In this document: positions 55,274-60,221 of the stretch, piece by piece
How the letters are laid out: each line of letters begins with the position of its first letter
Numbering within the stretch: the first letter of the stretch is position 1
Assembly: GCF_013185065.1 (NCBI RefSeq)
Contig: NZ_JAAVTO010000010.1
Location: 1-60,221 of the forward strand
Direction of reading: 5' to 3'
DNA: 60,221 bases
DNA from: Adlercreutzia sp. ZJ473
GTDB taxonomy: Bacteria; Actinomycetota; Coriobacteriia; Coriobacteriales; Eggerthellaceae
The notes under the pieces: generated by a model
Database searches by the model: none
What the model was told of the DNA's origin: nothing
What the model saw: only the letters and a program-made list of their open reading frames with translations
Program-made: the position numbers and the translations under genes

Positions 55274-55494
55274 CCGTGCAGATTTTCCGCGGGATTTTGG
55301 CAGAAATCTTCAGATATTTGCCCCTCATTCGTCGACGGAGGGGCGCATTTGCGGGAGATGGCTCCCGTCTTCATGTGTTTTTGCAGGTCAGTTTTTCTCG
55401 CGCGCGACAACGCGATCCCGCGCGCAGGCGCGGGACCCTGATTTTGACCAACATCTGAAGATTTCTGCCAAAATGCCTTGAGGATTCTGCACGG
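55274..55494. repeat. 221-bp long inverted-repeat element upstream of dapB
   Basis: The outer tips CCGTGCAGA (55274-55282) and TCTGCACGG (55486-55494) are complementary. Further in, a perfect 22-bp inverted repeat pairs 55294-55315 (starts ATTTTGGCAG) with 55453-55474. The interior holds smaller hairpins: CCCCTC/GAGGGG near 55322-55344, CGGGAG/CTCCCG near 55353-55368 and CCCGCGC/GCGCGGG near 55420-55437. The arms are AT-richer than the surroundings. It could be a non-autonomous transposon-like element or a structured leader RNA. No coding capacity is seen. Confidence 0.7.
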
Positions 55495-55547
55495 GGCTCA
55501 CGAGACTTCCCCTCTTGCATGAAAACGACGCAATCGAAGGAGACATG

Positions 55548-56318
55548 ATGATCAAAGTTGCTGTTGCCGGATGCGCGGGCCGCATGGGCTCGGCCGTCTG
55601 CGATGCCGTTCGCGCCGCAGACGACATGCAGGTCGTCTGCGGCATCGACCCGCACGCCGCAGACGCGGCGGACTTCCCGGTCTACGCCGCGGTTGACGAG
55701 GCGCTCGACGCACACGAGGTCGACGTGCTCGTGGACTTCACGCAGCCCTCCGTGGTGGCGGGCAACCTCGCCGCCGCCCTGCCGCGCGGCGTGAACTGCG
55801 TGGTGGGCACCACCGGCCTCGACAACGCGACGCTCGAGGAGCTGGCCGGCCGCGCGGCGGGCGACGCGTGCCTGTTCTACGCGCCGAACTTCACCACGGG
55901 CGCCGTGCTCATGATGCAGTTCGCGAAGGCCGCCGCGCCCTACTTCCCCGAGGCCGAGGTGATCGAGTTCCACCACGCCAAGAAGAAGGACGCGCCCTCG
56001 GGCACGGCCGTGCGCACCGCGCAGATGATCTCGGAGGCCCGCGGCGGGCGCGCAAGCGAGGCCCCCGGCGCCGAGACCGAGATCGCCGGCGCCGAGGGCG
56101 CCCGCGGCGCGCTCGTCGACGGCGTGCCCGTGCACTCCGTGCGCTCGATGGGCTACGTCGCCAGCCAGGAGGTCGTGCTCGGCTCCATGGGCCAGACGCT
56201 CACCATCCGCCACGACTCGTGGGACCGCGCCTCCTACATGCCCGGCGTGCTCCTCGGCATCCGCAGCGTGGGCGCTCGTCGCGGCCTGATTGTTGGTTTG
56301 GAGAACTTCATGGCGTAA
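55548..56318 (+). CDS. dapB: 4-hydroxy-tetrahydrodipicolinate reductase
   Basis: NAD(P)H-dependent step of lysine and diaminopimelate synthesis. 256 aa. VAVAGCAGRMGSAV binds the nucleotide; CVVGTTGLDNATL and YAPNFTTGAVLMMQFAKAAA follow. The substrate motif EFHHAKKKDAPSGTAVRTA holds the catalytic His and Lys. Of the paired ATGs at 55545 and 55548 the second has better spacing to AAGGAG. It heads a dapB-dapA-rnj cluster. Confidence 0.95.
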   Translation: MIKVAVAGCAGRMGSAVCDAVRAADDMQVVCGIDPHAADAADFPVYAAVDEALDAHEVDVLVDFTQPSVVAGNLAAALPRGVNCVVGTTGLDNATLEELAGRAAGDACLFYAPNFTTGAVLMMQFAKAAAPYFPEAEVIEFHHAKKKDAPSGTAVRTAQMISEARGGRASEAPGAETEIAGAEGARGALVDGVPVHSVRSMGYVASQEVVLGSMGQTLTIRHDSWDRASYMPGVLLGIRSVGARRGLIVGLENFMA

Positions 56319-56441
56319 CGCCTGCGAAACGCGAACAGTCGTGGCACAATATCAACCAGTTGTTCGTCGCGTGATGGCGCATGCGCGCGCCGTTGCGCGA
56401 TAATGAGCGCAATACGCAGCAAGGCAAGTGAGGAGAACTTC
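56319..56441 (+). promoter_or_regulatory. dapB-dapA gap with candidate promoter and inverted repeat
   Basis: A -10-like GATAAT lies at 56398-56403, inside the 6-bp inverted repeat TTGCGC...GCGCAA (56392-56411). No clear -35. dapA may therefore have its own promoter with an operator, in addition to reading from dapB. Confidence 0.35.
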
Positions 56442-57341
56442 ATGTCTTTAGGTGAACCCCGTTTCGGCCGCATGATCCCGGCCATGGTGACCCCGTTCGA
56501 CGAGAACCGCGACCTCGACCTCGACCGCGCCGGCGCGCTGGCCGACCGCCTCGTTGAGGGCGGCGCAGACGCGCTCATCATCAACGGCACCACGGGCGAG
56601 AGCCCGACGGTGTTCTACCCGCAGAAGATGGAGCTCTTCCGCGCCGTGGTGTCCGCGGTGGCCGGGCGCGTGCCCGTCATCGCGAACGTGGGCGACAACT
56701 GCACCGCCGACACGGTCGACTTCGCGCACGACGTCCAGGCAACCGGCGTCGACGGGTTCATGTGCGTGGTGCCCTACTACAACAAGCCCCCGCAGGAGGG
56801 CCTCTACCAGCACTTCAGCACCATCGCCCGGGCGGTCGAGCTGCCCATCATCCTGTACAACATCCCCGGCCGCTGCGTCATCAACATGACGCCCGAGACC
56901 ACGCTGCGCCTGGCGAACGACTGCGACAACGTCGTGGCCATCAAGGAGGCGTCGGGCAACCTCGAGCAGATCAAGCGCATCATCGACGAGGCGCCCGCGG
57001 GCTTCGACGTCTACTCGGGCGACGACTCGGCCACCTTCGACATCATGAGGCTCGGCGGCGTCGGCGTCATCTCCACCATCGGCAACGTGGCGCCCGCGCG
57101 CATGAAGGAGATCGTGGACCTGTGCGCGGCGGGCGACTTCGAGGCGGCCGCCGCGGCCAACGAGCGCCTGCTGCCGCTCATGAACGGCCTGTTCGAGACC
57201 TCGAACCCCATCCTCGTGAAGGAGGCGCTCAAGCTCTCGGGCTTCCCCGTCGGCGGCGTGCGCCTGCCGCTCGTGGACGCCACGCCCGAGCAGTCGGCGC
57301 GCCTGGCCTCCATCATGCGCGAGGTGGGCGTGCTCGCCTGA
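56442..57341 (+). CDS. dapA: 4-hydroxy-tetrahydrodipicolinate synthase
   Basis: Condenses pyruvate and aspartate semialdehyde. 299 aa. Motifs: NGTTGESPTVFY (about residues 47-58), VVPYYNKPPQEGLYQHF with the catalytic Tyr, YNIPGRCVINM and VVAIKEASGNL with the Schiff-base Lys (about 168). ATG 56442 follows GTGAGGAGAA; a GTG/ATG further upstream at 56403 would add 13 atypical residues. Confidence 0.96.
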   Translation: MSLGEPRFGRMIPAMVTPFDENRDLDLDRAGALADRLVEGGADALIINGTTGESPTVFYPQKMELFRAVVSAVAGRVPVIANVGDNCTADTVDFAHDVQATGVDGFMCVVPYYNKPPQEGLYQHFSTIARAVELPIILYNIPGRCVINMTPETTLRLANDCDNVVAIKEASGNLEQIKRIIDEAPAGFDVYSGDDSATFDIMRLGGVGVISTIGNVAPARMKEIVDLCAAGDFEAAAAANERLLPLMNGLFETSNPILVKEALKLSGFPVGGVRLPLVDATPEQSARLASIMREVGVLA

Positions 57342-57377
57342 GCCTGCGGGGCGAGGCGCAGCGCATAAAGGGACGCG

Positions 57378-57410
57378 ACGCCGGCTCGGCCACGCTCGGG
57401 CCGGCGTTTT
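57378..57410 (+). terminator. Intrinsic terminator between dapA and rnj
   Basis: An 8-bp stem ACGCCGGC / GCCGGCGT (57378-57385, 57400-57407) runs into TTTT. Confidence 0.75.
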
Positions 57411-57443
57411 GATAGGAAACGTCATCTGACACCAAGGAGATAC

Positions 57444-59351
57444 ATGGCAAAGGAAAGAAGAGAAGGGGACGCGCCGGCGCAGGGCCAGGCCGCCGCGACC
57501 CAGGGCAACCGCAAGAACGCGCAGCGCTCCCAAGGCTCGCAGGGCGGGCGCAACGCGAAGAAGAGGACGAGCTCGTACAAGCACGTCAACCTCGAGCGCA
57601 AGCGCCCGCAGCTCACCCGCGACGGCGTCGAGGCGAGCAAGGGCGCAGGCCAGCGCGCCGACGCCCGCCGAGCGTTCTCGTCGCACAAGAAGGACCCGCA
57701 CGCGCGCCTCGAGATCATCCCGCTCGGCGGCCTCGACGCCATCGGCAAGAACATGACCGCCTTCATGTGCAACGGCGACATGATCCTCGACGACGCGGGG
57801 CTCATGTTCCCCGATGACGACCACCCGGGCATCGACCTCATCCTGCCCGACTACACCTACGTGCTCGAGAACGCCGACAAGCTGCGCGGCATCGTCATCA
57901 CGCACGGCCACGAGGATCACACGGGCAGCCTCCCGTACCTGCTCAAGGACCTCGACCGCACGGTGCCCATCTACGCCACGAAGCTCACGCTCGGGCTCAT
58001 CGAGGGCAAGTTCGCCGAGCACCGCATCAAGAACGCCAAGCTCGTCGAGATCAAGCCGGGCGACGAGGTCAAGCTCGGCTGCATGACGGTGGACTTCTTC
58101 GCGGTGAACCACTCCATCCCGGGCGCCGTGGGGCTGTTCCTGCAGAGCCCGGCCGGCAACGTGCTGCACACGGGCGACTTCAAGCTCGACCAGACGCCCA
58201 TCGACGGCGTGCACACCGACTTCGCGGCGCTCGCGCGCTTCGGCGAGATCGGCGTCGACCTCATGATGAGCGACTCCACCAACGCGCAGAACGCAAACTT
58301 CACGCCGTCGGAGGCGGAGGTGGGCAAGTCCCTCGCGCAGATCATCAGCCAGGCCCGCGGGCGCGTCATCATCGCGTCGTTCGCGAGCCACATCCACCGC
58401 ATGCAGCAGATCTGCGACGCGGCGGTGGCGAACGGCCGCAAGGTGGTGGTCACGGGCCGCTCGATGATCCAGAACACCGACATCGCGCGCCGCCTCGGCT
58501 ACCTCAACATCTCCGACAACGACCTCATCGACGCCTACGACCTGTCGGGCATCCCGCCTGAGCAGGTGGTCATCATGTGCACGGGAAGCCAGGGCGAGCC
58601 GCTCTCGGCCCTCGCGCGCATCGCCAACGGCGAGCACCGCACCATCGACATCGAGCGCGGCGACACCGTCATCATCTCGGCCACGCCCGTTCCCGGCAAC
58701 GAGAAGGCCGTCACCCGCGTGATCAACTCGCTCGCCAAGATCGGCGCCGACGTGTACGACAAGAGCCGCGCGCGCGTGCACGTGTCGGGCCACGCCGGGG
58801 CCGAGGAGCTCAAGATCGTGCTCACCATCGTGCAGCCGCACGCGTTCATGCCCGTCCACGGCGAGGCCACGCACCTGCGCGCGCACGCCAAGCTGGCCGA
58901 GGCCACCGGCGTGCCGACCGAGAACATCTTCGTGATGGAGAACGGCGACTCGCTCGTCCTGTCCGCCCGCGGCATCGAGGTGGGGGAGGGCGTGCAGTCC
59001 GGCATCGTCTACGTGGACGGCCTGTCGGTCGGCGACACCTCCCAGGACGTGCTCGACGAGCGCAACGCGCTCGGCAACCAGGGCTTCGCGAGCGTGGCCG
59101 CGGCCGTGTCGTTCAAGCGCCACGACCTCGTCGGCAGCCCGCAGGTGGAGATGCACGGCATCACCGGCGGCGACGACTACTACCTCAACCAGGAGATGGT
59201 CAGCGTGGTGGGCAACGCCATCCGCCGCGCGCTGTCGAAGGACGGCGACGCGAAGAGCGTGCGGAAGGTGGCGCGCGACTCGCTGCTGTCGCTTCTGTGG
59301 GAGCGCACCAAGCAGCGCCCTATGGTGATCGTGAACCTGTTGGAGGTGTAG
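57444..59351 (+). CDS. rnj: Ribonuclease J
   Basis: Metallo-beta-lactamase/beta-CASP RNase with endo- and 5'-3' exonuclease activity. 635 aa. About 80 N-terminal residues are basic, Arg/Gln/Lys/Gly-rich and look disordered; the catalytic core starts near LEIIPLGGLDAIGKNMTAF. The metal site is ITHGHEDHTGSLPYLL. MMSDSTNAQNANFTPSEAEV and VSGHAGAEELKIVLTIVQPH are beta-CASP motifs, and FMPVHGEATHL follows. ATG at 57444 follows CAAGGAGA. Its place between dapA and ftsK is common in Actinobacteria. Confidence 0.95.
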   Translation: MAKERREGDAPAQGQAAATQGNRKNAQRSQGSQGGRNAKKRTSSYKHVNLERKRPQLTRDGVEASKGAGQRADARRAFSSHKKDPHARLEIIPLGGLDAIGKNMTAFMCNGDMILDDAGLMFPDDDHPGIDLILPDYTYVLENADKLRGIVITHGHEDHTGSLPYLLKDLDRTVPIYATKLTLGLIEGKFAEHRIKNAKLVEIKPGDEVKLGCMTVDFFAVNHSIPGAVGLFLQSPAGNVLHTGDFKLDQTPIDGVHTDFAALARFGEIGVDLMMSDSTNAQNANFTPSEAEVGKSLAQIISQARGRVIIASFASHIHRMQQICDAAVANGRKVVVTGRSMIQNTDIARRLGYLNISDNDLIDAYDLSGIPPEQVVIMCTGSQGEPLSALARIANGEHRTIDIERGDTVIISATPVPGNEKAVTRVINSLAKIGADVYDKSRARVHVSGHAGAEELKIVLTIVQPHAFMPVHGEATHLRAHAKLAEATGVPTENIFVMENGDSLVLSARGIEVGEGVQSGIVYVDGLSVGDTSQDVLDERNALGNQGFASVAAAVSFKRHDLVGSPQVEMHGITGGDDYYLNQEMVSVVGNAIRRALSKDGDAKSVRKVARDSLLSLLWERTKQRPMVIVNLLEV

Positions 59352-59477
59352 CGCACGCATCTGCGCGCATCCCCTATACTATATGTCCACGCATGTTGAG
59401 CGGCTTGCCTTGCGAGCCGCTCACGTCGTACCATCCATCTGAATCGAACCGCAAACACAGCACGAAGGAGCTTGGGC
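59352..59477 (+). promoter_or_regulatory. Gap between rnj and ftsK with candidate -10
   Basis: TATACT lies at 59375-59380 in an otherwise unremarkable gap; no convincing -35. An ftsK ribosome site AAGGAG is at 59465-59470. Confidence 0.35.
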
Positions 59478-60221
59478 GTGGCCCGTCAACCAGCATCAAC
59501 GCAGTCTACCAAGAAGAAGCAGGCCCGCAACACCGCGCAGGGCCGCAAGAGCGCCGCCGCACGCCGCAGCGCGCCGCCTGAGCCCGCGGCGCACGTGCTC
59601 GACGACCGCGCGCGCCGCGACATCGCAGGCGTCGTGTTCATCCTGCTCGCCGTCGTGCTCCTGCTCGCCGCCGTGCTCTCTCCGAGCGGCGAGGGCATCG
59701 TGACCTCGTTCATCTCGCGTGGCGTGCACCTCGTGTTCGGCGTGGGCTGCTACGTGCTGCCCGCGGTCCTCGCCGCCGTCGGCGTCACCTTCCTCGTGCG
59801 CTTCGAGCGCGAGCGCGTGCCCGTGCGCGTGGCGTGCGGCCTCATGGTGATCTTCGTGGCGCTGCTCGGCTTCATCGCGCTGTTCACGCCCATCTCGGGC
59901 GTCAACGGCGACAACCTGGCGCTGCTGTTCGCCGAGGGGGCGCTCACGAGCCACGGCGGGTACGTGGGCGCGGGCATCGCCTGGGTGGGGCTCACGCTGT
60001 TCGGCCAGGTCATCTCGTGTGTGATCCTCGCCGGCGTCATGCTCATCGGCGGCATCATCATCGGGTTCTCCATCTCGAAGCTCATCGAGACGATCCGCGC
60101 GAAGCGGGAGGCGCACGCCGCCGCCGCCGAGGCGGCTGCGGCCGAGGAGCGCGACGGGGTGGTGGCCGCGCCCCCCTTCGCGCGCGTGCGGCGCGGACGC
60201 GGCTCGCGCAGGCGCGACGCT
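59478..60221 (+). CDS. ftsK: DNA translocase FtsK/SpoIIIE, N-terminal part (cut by window end)
   Basis: An open frame of 248 codons from GTG 59478 runs off the right edge without a stop. The N-terminus is basic (residues about 10-40, rich in Lys/Arg/Ala). Then come four membrane segments: about 54-76 (GVVFILLAVVLLLAAVLSP), 86-108, 117-138 and 165-200 (with VILAGVMLIGGIIIGF). This is the FtsK/SpoIIIE 4-TM domain layout. The motor and gamma domains lie beyond the window. The position after rnj supports the call. Confidence 0.8.
   Translation, partial: MARQPASTQSTKKKQARNTAQGRKSAAARRSAPPEPAAHVLDDRARRDIAGVVFILLAVVLLLAAVLSPSGEGIVTSFISRGVHLVFGVGCYVLPAVLAAVGVTFLVRFERERVPVRVACGLMVIFVALLGFIALFTPISGVNGDNLALLFAEGALTSHGGYVGAGIAWVGLTLFGQVISCVILAGVMLIGGIIIGFSISKLIETIRAKREAHAAAAEAAAAEERDGVVAAPPFARVRRGRGSRRRDA

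Noticed and set aside
55232-55458. Small plus-strand frames inside the dapB upstream element
   Set aside because: They follow the inverted-repeat arms and the pnp terminator and have no ribosome site or homologous look.
55274-55494. Lysine riboswitch upstream of dapB
   Set aside because: The conserved lysine riboswitch core pattern is not recognisable; the long perfect inverted repeat is unlike that fold.

Overview
The window is a dense, very GC-rich bacterial segment with strong GC bias at third codon positions and frequent GTG/TTG starts. It looks like an anaerobic actinobacterium of the Coriobacteriia (Eggerthella/Gordonibacter type). The basis is the actinobacterial-type mIHF-gmk-rpoZ block, the HrcA/CIRCE heat-shock pair, an oxygen-sensitive 2-oxoacid:ferredoxin oxidoreductase and several AMP-forming acyl-CoA synthetases. 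This assignment is inference; no rRNA or tRNA gene was seen. The left edge falls just upstream of def and the right edge cuts ftsK.

Layout. 0.2-3.1 kb: translation initiation and rRNA modification (def, fmt, rsmB). 3.2-11.8 kb: an energy-metabolism block in which a four-subunit 2-oxoacid ferredoxin oxidoreductase (6.7-9.4 kb) is bracketed by two copies of an XRE-cupin regulator plus AMP-forming acyl-CoA synthetase module. 11.9-15.3 kb: an accessory islet with a DinJ/YafQ-like toxin-antitoxin pair, broken gene remnants, a DUF3990 (ADP-ribosyltransferase-like) gene coupled to an unknown gene, and a membrane protein. 15.5-25.8 kb: the pyrimidine operon pyrR-pyrB-pyrC-carA-carB-pyrK-pyrD-pyrF behind a PyrR-type attenuator. 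26.1-33.3 kb: mIHF, gmk, rpoZ, thiI, comEA, comEC, holA. 33.5-36.2 kb: rpsT (minus strand) and lepA. 36.4-39.2 kb: flavodoxin-like reductase, HicAB, AlkA-type glycosylase and a small membrane protein. 39.2-52.2 kb: dusB, hemW, CIRCE, hrcA, dnaJ, rsmE, mtaB, phoH, ybeY, dgkA, era, a zinc-ribbon/PASTA membrane protein and recO. 52.5-60.2 kb: rpsO, pnp, dapB, dapA, rnj and the start of ftsK.

The most unusual signal is a dispersed repeat family found four times (6043-6164, 9979-10094, 36268-36391, 46002-46125; the last inverted). Each copy has a nearly invariant core, an inner hairpin and a 16-20 bp outer stem. The stem sequences differ between copies while base pairing is kept, as expected for a selected folded nucleic acid. 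One copy lies inside an open reading frame of a P-loop ATPase. Two further long inverted-repeat elements (27346-27446 and 55274-55494) may be of similar nature. The remaining genes are mostly conserved housekeeping genes in orders familiar from Actinobacteria and Firmicutes.
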